From Isotricha intestinalis (lineage: Eukaryota > Ciliophora > Litostomatea > Vestibuliferida > Isotrichidae), in assembly GCA_023807065.1 (NCBI GenBank), contig JAJJLU010003530.1:1-59541 (forward strand): a stretch of DNA of 59,541 bases, read 5' to 3'. The notes under the pieces were generated by a model. That model ran no database searches. It had not been told where the DNA came from and saw only the letters and a program-made list of their open reading frames with translations. The position numbers and the translations under genes were made by a program. Positions 33,701 through 46,100 of this stretch are shown here, piece after piece; positions within the stretch are counted from its first letter, which is position 1; each line of letters begins with the position of its first letter.

Positions 33701-33755
33701 TTTTTTTACTTCCAAATTTTTCTTTAAATTTATCTATAAATATTTCTTCATTCAT
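30732..33755 (-). CDS. Large low-complexity/coiled-coil protein with a C2HC-type zinc finger
   Basis: 1,007 residues. Residues 1-200 are Lys/Asn/Glu-rich. A helical segment (about 195-290) contains TVKDILKLNEERIKSLKDER. The middle is Asn-rich and low complexity. At about 690-715 a compact CxxC...H...C motif (CINCYECIKFEDMDLHSQNC) fits a single C2HC zinc finger. After it come a helical region (about 720-830) and a coiled coil (about 860-925). The C-terminal 80 residues are acidic and then end in a small globular-looking segment. No membrane helix or enzyme motif is seen. Single C2HC fingers in coiled-coil proteins occur in ciliary and cytoskeletal proteins, but I do not recognise the family. 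Confidence 0.65.
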   Translation of the reverse strand: MNEEIFIDKFKEKFGSKKKENEEMKEEKKENDINKNMEGGRVSKLFLRNMYKNTLSDIKEEKTKNEKEKNNNYNKKEKDKDDSLGDLTLSSEDEDKEKLGNKNNNNENKNDNLNLYFSSSKKKNNSNLNTNNEKNQERTSISKQSMLQYIKNLNENEKKNQNQNNKNKNLNDNKINNKNSQNNIIDISNNINKEPRQTVKDILKLNEERIKSLKDERDKYNERNSIYAKNRENWKLKMKKISEFIKNEKEEGQTNEEFFNENEEYLKDFGITNIKDLESIQNIINNINLNDDKIRNSSYLPENPYKNQLKNIKEEFNKTLTKENQSFNYQNDKLKKYNLTNKIVNVLDNNIQNNICYIGKPKNIIFETNHFENNYISKKSKTNKFTDLNTNMQINSDNLFYQQLPKVNKYINENLLKEKFTSIYILKTQNPKLQFRKCESNVEINYSPIKKLNEIQNEISIDIDKTYEKTTANYIIDNENKEINYIGNKGLKKYKSENLTIEKPFYIKLNSNPKIKIYEISHQDNNILGNKNKEYINLSINHEINNIEYNKKSKIKNLVIKKQESQGSINGKAKFINIISNEITDLSYNSEINRLNKLENLKMTNEDTNTIYGTINIQDLQISNDDNQEIKLKANILPNKVTSQKFNILNKEENDNNDINIQSKYQKNIITSLDNIAIMKYEINDSIIPLDPSFLDVLCINCYECIKFEDMDLHSQNCIIELDYFKDNSYDEDYNARIFKLHESLKSKKEEIENKNDKNLIGFYNNLLKIIYQILINNNSIEELDNSITEINKMIKNDINSNNFTQNYKFYFLLFCQRISQLVYMKLKDMEKIMKDKNETSKDSIDSIEIYNNKIEEDDEHIKFMKEQLSSIEDKTIKAKDELKQWKREAKLLENTLKKPNIIKNEQLSDILSDINSKNESIDGLTTFTGQISDFDYDNFNFDDLDNLNDDELKKYFLSVGLGIKFKYSNQIQDNVSISDLFDKAKNQGIKIQNFQEFILKELNIEE

Positions 33756-33845
33756 TATTATTAAAAATTGTATATAATTAAAAAAATTTAAATAATTTAA
33801 TTAATTAAATATAACAATACTAAAATTACAAAAATTTTTAAAATT

Positions 33846-34295
33846 TTAAAAAATATGACAACTCATAAGTTTATTATTATTATCATTATCTTCAAAACTA
33901 ATTGATTCATGGTCATTTTTACAACAAAACCAATTGAAAAAACCACCACCATCATTATCAAATTTATATTCTGTAATATTATTTCCTAATTTTCCTTTTT
34001 CTTCAATAAATATTGTTTCAACTTTATTTATTTTAATTTCATTTTCATTTTCTTCTTTTTCTTCTGTTTCTTCTATTTTATAATTTTCTTTTATATTATT
34101 TTCTGTTATTTTTTCTTCTTCTTTTTCTTCATTAAAATACATTCTACTTGGCTCTGTTTTTGATCTTTCTGACAATGATTTTGGAATTTTATTTAGAGGA
34201 GTTTCTATATTTAATTCTTTAATAAATGTTTTTTTTAAATTTGGAGCTTTTTTTAATTTCGAAAAACTACTTAATCTTTTTGGAGGACTTGTCAT
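33846..34295 (-). CDS. Small protein with a possible C-terminal CaaX box
   Basis: 149 residues. The N-terminal half is basic (SPPKRLSSFSKLKKAPNLKK), the middle is Glu-rich, and the C-terminal part contains FFNWFCCKND followed by an acidic Asn-rich stretch and the last four residues C-H-I-F. A Cys four residues from the end with an aliphatic residue at the third position fits a CaaX prenylation signal, and the internal Cys pair could be palmitoylated. This would make it a peripheral membrane protein. It lies 90 nt downstream of the 1,007-residue gene on the same strand. No family recognised. Confidence 0.55.
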   Translation of the reverse strand: MTSPPKRLSSFSKLKKAPNLKKTFIKELNIETPLNKIPKSLSERSKTEPSRMYFNEEKEEEKITENNIKENYKIEETEEKEENENEIKINKVETIFIEEKGKLGNNITEYKFDNDGGGFFNWFCCKNDHESISFEDNDNNNKLMSCHIF

Positions 34296-35263
34296 TTTTT
34301 ATTATTTTTTTTAAATATTATTTTTCAATATTTTTTATACTTTTATTATTTTATTTTAATTTTTATACTTGATTTAATTATTTTCTGGAAATTTCTTATT
34401 TTTTCTATTGAAAGTTTATTTCCCCAAAAAACACAAATCTTTTTTAATAATATATTATAATTAAATATAAAGAAATATTTTAATTTTTAATTATTTTCTA
34501 TTTTTATAATTAATAATGTTTCAGAGTAATTAAAAAAGATTTAATTACATTATTAATTAGTTGTCAACCTAAATTTCGCATATTTATTCAAATCATCATT
34601 TATATTCTTTTAATTTTGTTTCTTCATAAATAAGTATTTAAGTCTTTAATTTATTTTAGAACTTTTTTATTAACCAATTATCACATAAATAAAGCTTCTT
34701 TTCCATTTTTTTATTTTTTACAACTTTCTTTAATTTAATTAAATAAAATATAAAACATTAAAGTAAATAAATAATTTAATTTATGATTTATTTATTATAG
34801 CTGTTTTTATATACAATATATTTTTTTTGTAAAAATGTGATTTATATCTAAAAATTTAATTATTTAACCAAATTCTTAATGCAAATTTCTTCAAATTCAT
34901 TTTACAAAATTTCTTAAAATGTCATAAATCCTATCATTTTTTGGTATATTAAAAAGAAATTGTTTTTTTTTAATAATCATTCAATAATCAATTTTTTTTC
35001 ATGATACAAGTAAAATCTCAAAATTATAAATGGTTACAGACTAATTCATTGAAAACTGTTAATAAATTCAAATTTAAAAAACCCAAAAATTCCCTATTGA
35101 ACCTTTAATCATTAAAAAACAATTAATTAGTTTTATACTAATTTCGAAATAACATAAAGTGAAAAAAATATATTAAAAAACTTCAAAAAAAATAATAAAA
35201 AATAAATATAAATTAATTTGGCATATAAAACGCTTAAAATGAAAAATAATATAACTTAAAAAA
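34296..35263. promoter_or_regulatory. Long divergent intergenic region
   Basis: 968 nt between the ATG at 34295 (-) and the ATG at 35264 (+), the longest apparently plain divergent spacer in the window. It is A+T-rich with a few C-containing patches (for example 34560-34580 and 35030-35110). I find no open frame, repeat or RNA gene. The unusual length may reflect a larger promoter for the secreted protein gene downstream. Confidence 0.35.
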
Positions 35264-36403
35264 ATGAAAGCAATATTTCTTTGTTTTCTTTTAATTTCCC
35301 AAGCATTTACTCTTTCAATACGTAATCGTATGAAAGTCCTCGGTCCAAGACAACAAGTAGCAGGATTTTTCAATGCTCTCTTAAAAAATAATGTAAAATT
35401 CAATAAAAGAGTAGAAGAAGATGCCACTGTTTATGAAATTTGGGTTTATAAAGATAAAGATGCTACTCCAGAAGAAACTGAACAATTAGATCAAGCTGTA
35501 GAAACTGTTACTGAAGATTTCGTTGATCATCTCCCAGAAGCTGTTGAAAATGCTTTACCTTCAGTCTTACCTGAGCTATTCCCTGAAGAAGCTAGACCAC
35601 AACCACCTGAAGAAGGTGTTCATGAAGAACCTCCAAGTCAAGTACAAGAAGAATTAGAAGCTGTTAAAGAAGAATTAACTCCACAACAAGAAGAAGTAGT
35701 TCAAGAAGTTTTTGAAGATGGAGAAGTAACTCCTGCACAAGAACAAAAATTAGAAGATTTATTCCCTGAAGGTACTTTACCACCAGTAGTTGAACAATTG
35801 GTTGAAAATCCTCCTGAACAAAAACCACAACAACCACATCAACAAGAACCAGTTGAACCAGTCGAACCAGAATTATCTCCTGTCCAAGAACAATTAGCTG
35901 AACAAATGGCTGAAGAACATCCAGATCCAGAAAAAGTAGAACAATTATTAGAAGAATTAGGAGTACCAGAACAAGTTGCTCAACAAGTTGCTGAACAAGT
36001 AGCTGAAAATCCTTTAGAACCTGATGTTGCTGAACAATTAGCTGATGTTGTTGAAGATGTTAAACCAGAACAATTACCACAAGTAGTTGAACAAAAAGCT
36101 GAAGAAGTTCCTGAACAAAAACCACAACAAGAAGAAGAAGATGAATGTTACAGAGTTGATGTTTTCAAAAATAAATTATTAGATTTAGATAATAAGATTA
36201 AAGATGTAAATAATGCTTTAGATGCTGAATTCAGAAATCCTGATGATGAAGTTAAAAAGAAATACATGGATTTAGTATTAGATATGCAAGATAAATTAGA
36301 TGATATGAAAAATAACATTGGAGATGCAAGATGTAAATCTGTTCAACAACAAGTTAGTAATGTCAATCAATCTTTAATCCAATTATCTACTAGATTACAT
36401 TAA
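35264..36403 (+). CDS. Secreted acidic Pro/Glu/Gln/Val-rich protein
   Basis: 379 residues. A textbook signal peptide (MKAIFLCFLLISQAFTLSI) leads into a short mixed region (about 20-75). A long acidic repeat-like region follows (about 75-295), dominated by Glu, Gln, Pro and Val, with recurring elements such as PEQKPQQ (twice), LTPQQEEVVQEVF and VAQQVAEQVAENP. The C-terminal 85 residues are helical with two Cys (DECYRVDVF and DARCKSV) that could form a disulfide linking two helices. The composition is strikingly different from the Asn/Lys-rich neighbours, with many CCA, GTT and GCT codons, though third positions are still A/T-rich. It could be an extrusome, cell-coat or secreted matrix protein, perhaps highly expressed. 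No homologue recognised. Confidence 0.8.
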   Translation: MKAIFLCFLLISQAFTLSIRNRMKVLGPRQQVAGFFNALLKNNVKFNKRVEEDATVYEIWVYKDKDATPEETEQLDQAVETVTEDFVDHLPEAVENALPSVLPELFPEEARPQPPEEGVHEEPPSQVQEELEAVKEELTPQQEEVVQEVFEDGEVTPAQEQKLEDLFPEGTLPPVVEQLVENPPEQKPQQPHQQEPVEPVEPELSPVQEQLAEQMAEEHPDPEKVEQLLEELGVPEQVAQQVAEQVAENPLEPDVAEQLADVVEDVKPEQLPQVVEQKAEEVPEQKPQQEEEDECYRVDVFKNKLLDLDNKIKDVNNALDAEFRNPDDEVKKKYMDLVLDMQDKLDDMKNNIGDARCKSVQQQVSNVNQSLIQLSTRLH

Positions 36404-37183
36404 AAGTTGTGTAGTTAATTTTTTTTAAATAAGCTAAATTAAGTTTAAATCCTTTTTTTAAGTTTCTTTTCTCAATTTTTAAACTTATATTTTTTAAGTT
36501 TTTTATTCTTTCAAAAATTAAATATAAAATAAATAATTTATATTTTTAATATTTGAAGACAGTAAAAAAAAATAAGACACATCCAAAAAAATTTAAATGT
36601 ATTAATATTTTCATTTTTATCATTTTCTTAATTTCTTTTATAAGCCCAAAAATCAAAATGAGCAGTATGTTTACATCTATATCTACTTTCTTAAGGAGAA
36701 ATAAGAATTTAGTATTATTTTTATTACAAACTTTTTCCTGAAATTAACTTCCCTACATTCTTCTCACACTATTAAAGATGCTCTATATATTTTTCCTTTC
36801 TTTGAAAGTTCAAACTCTTTTAAAACAACATATTTTCCTACTGCTTTAGATTTTTTTTTTCAATTGATTCTTATTATTATAAGTAATGGTATTAATATTA
36901 AACTTATTTTTTTCATTTTTTTATTTTTTTCATTATTTTTTATCAATTTTTCTATTTGTTTTTTTATAAAGGATTTTATATTTTTCGTTAATTTCCTTTT
37001 TATTAAGATTTAATATTATAAATCTTAATTATTTAATTCTCATTGAATGACATATTAGTTTATTAAATATGGAATAGAGTAAAATTAATAATTTAATATA
37101 ATTTATTGATTTATTTAGTTAGTTGAAAATAAATGAAATAAAATTATTATTTTAAATTAAAAGTTTTATCAAAATATGAAAAT
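36404..37183. other. Intergenic region with a possible gene relic
   Basis: About 780 nt between the convergent ends of the secreted protein gene (+) and the giant surface protein gene (-). 36600-36916 holds a possible decayed minus-strand gene, listed separately. The rest is plain A+T-rich sequence in which I see nothing. Confidence 0.4.
36600..36916 (-). pseudogene. Possible relic of a small secreted/membrane protein gene
   Basis: From an ATG at 36916 on the minus strand one frame reads a signal-like hydrophobic N-terminus (MKKISLILIPLLIIIRIN), then TGA, then a complex stretch (SKAVGKYVVLKEFELSKK and KGKIYRASLIV), then a second TGA and further coding-like codons. Two isolated TGA codons in otherwise coherent sequence suggest a decayed gene, though TGA read as an amino acid cannot be excluded from this piece alone. 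No family assigned. Limits are uncertain. Confidence 0.3.
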
Positions 37184-40100
37184 TTAAAAACAGAATAAAA
37201 CTTTCATATAATGAACTACATCTTCTTTCTCCTTTTTTTGAACAAATGAAATAATAGCAATATATAAATTAGATAATATGACCCATTCGAAAATTAAACA
37301 ATAAATTCCTCCCAAAAACCAATTAATTTGAGTTTTTCTATATATAGAACAAAATACAGTATCATAGAAAAATGAGAATAAACTAAAAATAATAATTATA
37401 ATTTTAGCAATTAATCTTCTTAAAAATATTTTTTTTTTAAAATCATTAAATCCTTCATCTTTAACAACAACACCTCTTACTTGTGTTTTTGCATTTAATT
37501 TATCTTTTTGTTCTATTGTATAAATAATGATTAATTTAATTGTAAATAAACATACCATTGATATTATAATTGACAATAATAATTTGCCATATTCATTTGT
37601 TATTGGATAAAAAATTTTACTTCTATTTTTATTATATATTCTTCTTTCTATTATTTTTTCTGAATATAATATTGAATTAAAGAAAAATATTTGGAAAATA
37701 TTAAAAATAAAACAATTACATTTTAAATTTAATGGGAAACAATTTGATAAATTTTTTAAATTAATAATAGGATGTAATTCTCCGATATTTTCACTGAAAA
37801 TTTTAAAATATGTATTCTTATTATTAGAAGAATCACCATCATAGTCAATATTTTGAATACTATTTTCTTTTTTTTCTTCCCTTAAATCTTTATTATTTTC
37901 TTGACTAACATTTTCAGAATTTTCTCCGTTGTTTTTTCTCGGAGGATTTCCTATATTTCCTCCAACATTATCATTATTTATATTATTCTCACCAATTTGG
38001 CTTTGACCAACATTTATATCATCTGGTTTAAGTATACTTTTCCTAATATCAATCGTTTGTTTAAATGCTTTATCATTACTTTCTAAATCATTTTTCATTC
38101 CTTTAATCGAAATTTTATTTTCATTTAACCAAAAAATTATTTCAATAATAATTCCTAATATTATTAATATTAAATGAATCCAAAATCCAATATTCATCTC
38201 AATTTGTTTTACATATTTTACACATTTAAAACATAAATTTTTTTCTATTTTTTCATTTGAAATTTTTAAAATACTTTCTTTTTGAATATATGAATAATCT
38301 AAACTTTGTTTATATTTACATTTCATTTTTATTTTATTAAAATCTAAATCTATACTATCATAATCACAATCTTCACTAATAAAAGATTTATTTTGATAAA
38401 TTTGAGTTCTTCTATATTTTTGAGTTAAATCATAATTTAAATGTTGTGTAACATAGCAATTACGAGTAAAAGCTTTTGAATCATCTCTAAAAATATCAAT
38501 ATTCTCTTTTTTAAAATATCTATATTTTTCAATATCAATATTTTCTTTTGAGAAAGGAAAATAAACAGTTAAAATTTTACAATTATTTAAATCATATGGA
38601 ATAACTTCATAAATATTATATTTATAAGCTTTAGTAAGAGAAATAGGAGAAGCATAAGTTGTATCATATAATAAAGTACTTTTTTCAGAAGGTAAAATTA
38701 CACTAATAAAAATAATATCTTCATCTAAATTTGACACACAAGAAGTATAATCAACATACATTAATTCATCATTTTTAATAATTTGATCTTTGATTTGATA
38801 ATAACTTTTAATTGTCCATCTTTGATAATATAAACTTCTATATTTATTATAATCTGTTGTTGCCATATTTAAATTATAAATCCCTGATTTAATATCATCT
38901 AAAGTAATTTGATAATATAATTTAGAAGCTTTTTCTATTAAATCATTTATTCTTTTTTTTTCTTCTTCTAGATTAATGTTTATTTCTCCATTATTTTCAT
39001 CTTGTAAATTTCTTAGTCTTCTTAAAGAAGATATTTGAATTTTACTAGAAACTAAATTTGTTGCAAGATCAAAAAATTCTAAAATATTAGCATTTAATTC
39101 AATAATTCCATCAATCATTTTATTAATCATATTAACACAAACATTCATTAATTTATTTATTTTATCACTACTTTTATATATATCTTCAACAATTTTAGGA
39201 TTTTTAATTAAAATAGAAATTTCTCTTATTTGTTTAATGATATCTTCGTCGTCTAATAAATAATAAATATCACCATTTTTATCTTCATAACTTTTATATT
39301 TCTCTTCATCTTTAAAAGAAGATTTAGGAGTTAAAAAATCATCAATTAAATCATTAGTAATATTTATTGCATTTTCTAAACCTAATTCACATTTTAAACC
39401 ATAATAATTTTCAGTGCAATTACAATAAGCTTCATTATTTTTTATAAAACAATTATCATTATTTTGACAATCATAATTATCACAATTTGAAGCAGTAGTA
39501 TCTTCAAATATATAATTTCCTAAATTCATACAATTTTGATCTCCACCACAATCAATGCAAAAACCATCTTTTGCAACTTTATTATTTATTGAACAATTAT
39601 AACAATTAATTGAACTTTCATAATATCTTCCAAAACCTTTAGAACATTCAAAAACACATTCTTTTGTTTCTTCTTGAATAAATACTGTTCTTGTTGTTTT
39701 TATACTTTGACAATCTAAATAGCATGAATTATGTCTTTTAAATAAATAATTATTTCCACAATTTTCTACACATTTATTACTTTCTGCTGCTTTATATGGA
39801 GTCAAAGAATTATAATTTGAACATGAAGAACATGTAACTTTACTATTTTTAATAGTATATATTTCTCCTTGTTTATCACATGATATGTAATTAATTTTTG
39901 AGTTTATAAATTTATTTATATTACTTGGATCTCTTATAACTAAAGAATGATTATCATTTTTACCATAAATATTATAAACAAAATATAATGAATTCGAAGA
40001 TAAATCTATATTATAATAATTATATAAAGTATGTGGAAATAATGTTTTATAAGCACCTAAATTTGCTAAAGTATTTATTCTATCTGATAAAGAATTATAT

Positions 40101-43100
40101 GGTATTAATGTTATATAAGTATCATCACCTTCATCATCACTTTTATAAGTTTGATAAATATCATTATTATTTATTGGGAAAAATTCTTCTAATGAATTTT
40201 TTGGATAAAATGTAATTCCTAATTTACAAGGTAATTCTTTATTATTTTCTATATAAAATTTTATTAATAAATATAAGGATGATGATAATATATTTGATTG
40301 ATTTATTTCTAATCCTATTCTACATTGATCAAATCTACAATAATATATTGAAAAGAATTGATTATTTGATTCTGATATAATTTTTGTTATTATATTTTGA
40401 AAATATGTTGGGGCTTTAATATCTAAATAATTGTTATTTTTATTTAATATTAATGAAGATATTGATGTTGAAATAATTTTATCTGGGATTTTTATATAAT
40501 GAATATAATAATATAGTGTTTTTATGTCATTGATTATTTCAATGTGATATTGAGAAATTTCTGTTATTGAAATATTATTATTTGGAAATGTTAATTCATT
40601 ATTAGTTCTGTTAAAATTATAATTAATTTCTTTTCTTTCTTCTTTTGTCAAATCATCTTTCACAAAATAAATTTGTTTCATTTGATTCATATGGAAGTTT
40701 TCATTTTTATTAAATTGAATTTTAATTTCAGAAAGAGAAAATTCTGATGATTTAATTATAGGTGAATAATCACTAATATCAAAATTTGAATTATAAACTA
40801 ATAAGGGAATAATTACGAAATAATTATTATATTGTATTTTAATAAAATAATTTCCTAAATTAATATTTGAAGGAATATTTAATATTTTTAAATTATCATA
40901 ATTTGTAATATCAATTTCATTTGTTAATGAACTTCCAATTAAAAAAATTTGAATATTATTAATATTATTTTCATTATTAAATGAAATTTCTATTTTTTTT
41001 TTATTTTGAATATCATATTTTATTATTTCTGAAATAGGAATGAAATTAGGAGAATTCTTAATTTCTATTATTGAAGTTTTAATGAAAGAAGAACATTGAT
41101 CAATATAATTTATAATATAATTTCCACTTTCTAAAATTTCATCATTAACTTTACATAAAATTGAATTAGGATTATCTAAAATAGATTCACAAATACAATT
41201 AATTTTAATATTATCTTTGAAAAGTATCACTTCAGAAATTTCAGTTTTTTCATTAAATTGAATTATAAAATATTGAACTCCATTATAATTACTGAAAATT
41301 GTTCCAATAATATTATTAACTTCTTTTTCATGTGTAATAATTAAATATTCATTTAAATTTGTTCCATTAAATTTAATCATATATTTTCCTTCATTTAAAT
41401 TTGTTGTATTTATTGTATATTTATAATAATAAAATGAATCTTCTATTATATTATTTGAATATGAAATTGAATTTGAAATTTCTTCATTTGAATCAATATT
41501 AATTAATTTAATTGATAAATTATTTATGTTATTTATTTCACTTGAACTTATTAATGTAAAAATTGAATTTATTTTAGTTTGAAAAGATTGACATTTATTA
41601 TCATCTAAATAATATTTTAATGTATGTAAAACAATATCATTGTAATAATTTATGTAATAATCAAATCCAAATTCAACTAAATCTAAATTACAAGAAAACA
41701 AATTATTATCTTTTTCTTTACATTCCAATTCTATTTCAATATTTTTGTTAACTAAATAAAAGTTTTTAACATAAGAATCTTTTGTTTTGATATCAAAAGA
41801 AATTTTCTCATAATTATTATTTGAAAAAATATAATTTGGTGAAATTGAATGTATTTGATCAAAATTAATAATAGTACTTAAATCCCCATTAAAAGAATTA
41901 ATTTTAGATCCATCATATAATTCAATAGTTTGAATATATATTTCTTTAGAAAGTGTATTTTTTGTTAATTCAATTGAAGCTGAATTATCACTCTGATAAT
42001 TAATTTCATTATAATTAAATTCTTTATAATTTGACTCATTTAAATTATCAATCACTTTTATCTTTATAATATTATAAATATTAAAGGATTGACTTGTTGA
42101 AATAATTGTAAAAATTCCTTTTCCTTTTCTAGAAATTTGAGCAATGATTTGATAATCAATTTTATTATTATTTGTTGAAACTAAGCCTAATTTATTTGAA
42201 TTATATTTTAATTCATAACTTTCTTTTATTGGTAAATTCACTTCAAAATCACATATTAAAAATGAATTTATTTTTTTACAAGATTTTAAATTTGTATTAT
42301 CAATTGAAAATAAATTATTTAAAGATTCATCATAACAAAATAAAGTCATATTTGCTTTTATTATTTTATTATTATAAATTAAAGAATTTAGTGTAATATC
42401 TGTTATTGAAAAATCATATTTATAAAGTAAAACATCATTTTCTACTGAATCACTTCTTAAAAATTCTATAGAATAATCATTATTTGAAGCTATATTTTTA
42501 GGTAAATATACATATTCATTATCATTTGAATATAAAATTTCAGAATAATGTAAATTTGAAGAAGATAATTTATATACTATATTGGTATTCCTAACATTAA
42601 TTTTTTTAAATTTCAAATTTAATATATCAAACATAACATGACATTTTTTTATATTTTTATCAATAAAATAACTTTCATCAACAATAAAAATTTGGTCACT
42701 AACTGGTTCATTCATATTATTAATATTATAAATATTATAAGTTCCACTATATGAACTTTCATAAATGAAAGTATTTGACCAAGAAGAATTCAATTTGTTA
42801 CAATCTTGTTCATTATTCCTCTTTATACATAACCAATTTATAAAATCATTAACTGTAATTGAAATAAAAGACTTTCTTTGAATTGTTAATTTATAAATAT
42901 AATGGTTAATAATTAAATTTTGATTATTATTATTTTCAATTATTTCTACAACATAATTTAAAGGTATTTCATTGTTAACTTCATAAATTTGAAAAATATA
43001 ATTTCCTGATTTATTAAAATCAAATATTGTTTTATCTGTAGTATTAACAATAATGATATATTGAGAAAAAGATAAAGAATAATTTAATAATATATTATTA

Positions 43101-46100
43101 TATGTAATTTTTTCAATTTGAGATTCTTGAATTGGATTTTTTAAAATAATTCCAATATCATTTATATTATTTGACTTAAAGAATCTTTGTTTATTTTCAT
43201 AAAGAGAAATATTATTAGAAACAATTAATTTCATTTTACTTAAAAAAGAAGGATATTGAGTATTATAAAAAAATACTCTTATTCTATAAACTCCAATCAA
43301 TTCTTCAATTTTATATTGATTTAATATTTTAATATATATTATATTATTATGTTCTTTATCTAAAATTGGATTATTAATACCATATGAATTTATAATACCA
43401 GTTTTATAATCTTCAAAACCAATTGACAAAATTGAGTTCTCGAATTTTTGAAGAAATTGTAATGTTATAATTATATCTTTATCATCATTTATATTCACAT
43501 AACTAGGATTAATACTTAATAATTTTTGATCATTATCATTATATACATCATAATTTCCTATAGAAAAAGTACTTTTACAAATATTTTCATAATAAGCATT
43601 ATAAGATCCTTTTTCAATATTATCTTCAGTACATTTAAAAGTATCTTTATAAAGTTGACAATTTTTAACATTTAATTTTTTAAATTGATTATTTGAATAA
43701 ATATATAATTGATTGATATATTGAGCAATATTATCTATAACTTTCCCTGATTTTGTTGTAATTTTGATATTTAAAACTGATTTATAATAATTAGTTACTT
43801 GTCCTTCTTTTAATCCATTTTCTATTGTAACTATGTATTTTTCATGGTAATTTATTGAAATAATTTCTATTTTATTATTATCAGGATCTTTGAAAAAAAT
43901 ATCATTTTTTCCATAAGTAAAATTATTTGGGTAAATTATATAATTTCCATCATCTTCTTTTTCTAATTTCGTTTCATTTAAATAAACTTCATATGGATAA
44001 TTAAAAACACTTAAATTATAATAATTTATTTTATTATCATAATCTTCCATAATACAATTTTCACCATCAAAGTCAAATAAAAGAAAAGAATATTTTTGTA
44101 AAGTATTTTCAAATTCATTATAGGTAAAATTTATTATTTCATAATTATCAGGAGATGAAATATCACATTTAACAATATTACCTTCAAAATAACATTTATT
44201 TGTTAATTTATTATTAATAAATATTTTATTTAAAATGTCTTCTGAAGGATTTGAAATATTAAAATCCAATTCAATGGCTTCTAAATTGCTTTCTTTATTT
44301 AAAATTTGATATTTTTTCTTTAATTGGAATAATTTTGGTTCATTCTCATATATAATTTTTTGGTTAAAACTTCTTCTACAAATTTCTGAAGGTGAATACG
44401 TACAACTTTCACCTATATATTTTAAAATTAAATCATTATTATCTATCTCTGGAATAGTAATTTTAATATAGACTTCTTCAAAAGTAATATTTTCTTTAGT
44501 AAAATTATAATTTTTATTATTCTTATTAATAATTATTTCAGTTATATAAGGAGATAATAAACATAAGATTTAATAATTAAATTTGACTTACCAGTAATTT
44601 AAATATAGTAAAAATCAGCATTTATAAGGTCTTTTGATATAAAAATTTTAGCAATATTTAAATTATTATATTTAACATCATAATAACCATATTTCTTTTC
44701 GTCTTCAATTTCTTGAGGAATAATAATAGAAATATATTTATTATCTTTAAATAAAAATTGATCTTTTTTACTTATATAATAACTTTCTTTATTATTTTTA
44801 CTATTCATTATGATTAAATCAGAAATTTTATCAATTGTATTAAGAATTTTAATTTCCCTTAAAGATAAATAATATGAATTTAAAAATTGAAAATCAGAAA
44901 AAATTATATCTTGTTTATATAATAAACTGTTAGTTTCATATTCTACAATTACTAAATAATAATTTTCATTTGAAGTTAATTTTTTCATATCATTAGAATA
45001 TAAATCATAATTATTTTCTCCAAATTTATGAGAAAAATAAATAATAGGTTGTAAATTTATATCTCCAATAAAAACTTTAATTTGATAATTTCCTTTTCTT
45101 GCAATATTAAGAGAATAATTTTGAGAGAGTAAAATATTTCTTCCAGAAGGCAAAAAAACAATAAAATCAAGGAAATTTTCACCTACTATTATCTTTTTAT
45201 TTAAAATATTAAATTTTATATTATCATCAAACAATGTATAAGATAAAAAGTAAGTTCCTACTTTTTCTAAATTTAGATTAAACACTTTTTGATTTTCACT
45301 GTTATCATTTCCATAAACTTTATTATATTCACTAAAATCTTCATTATCTAATCTAAAATAAAGATATTCAATTTTTGAAGAAAAATCACCTTCAATTGTA
45401 ACAATTGGATTTCCAAAATATTCCTTATTATAATAAACATTATCTATCTTAATATTAATATTTTCATATTCTCTTTCTAATTCATATAATTTAGACATTC
45501 CAATATCATTATATAATAATAAAGTATAATTTTTATCTGGATATACAATTAAATTTAAAGAAATATAATTAGTATAATTATCTATATTGACAGTAAATTT
45601 ATTATTATTATTATTATTTAAACTATAAACTATTGTTTCACCTTCGTTGTCCATAATTTCTATTTTTTCAATCGATTCTAAATTAATATCTTTAGAAGAA
45701 ATAATTATTTCATTTTCCCCTGTTTTTAATTTTGGTTCAATTATAAAACTAGAATTTTCAATTGGAACATTAAAAAATATATAAGATATTGTATCATTGT
45801 TTTGTAATATATAATATAAACCATATAAATTTTCATTTGTTTCTATATCACAAATTAATTGTTTTTTTGATAATAAATTACAATTTAATTTATATTTCAT
45901 TTCGTTATTAAAAAATAAGAAATTTTTTAATAAACAATCTGCATTTAAAATTATTGTTTTACTTGAATATGCTATTTTATTTGTTGAAACATCTGTAAAA
46001 ATAATTGTATCTTTATATAAATAATTATCAATTAAAAAATTGTGATCTATTGAACTTTGATCCATTATATTTTCATCAATGGAATAAAAATATATATCTT

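Noticed and set aside
36553..36741. 62-residue open frame on the + strand with a hydrophobic centre
   Set aside because: It begins at TTG, has no ATG near its start, lies in a gene-poor interval and overlaps a better coding-like reading on the other strand.
44520..44600. Intron with GTAAGT donor joining the second and third frames of the giant surface gene
   Set aside because: The donor is preceded in frame by TAA, and the only nearby AG acceptor would remove coding-like sequence (LLSPYITEII). A single-base break is at least as likely, so it is left unresolved.
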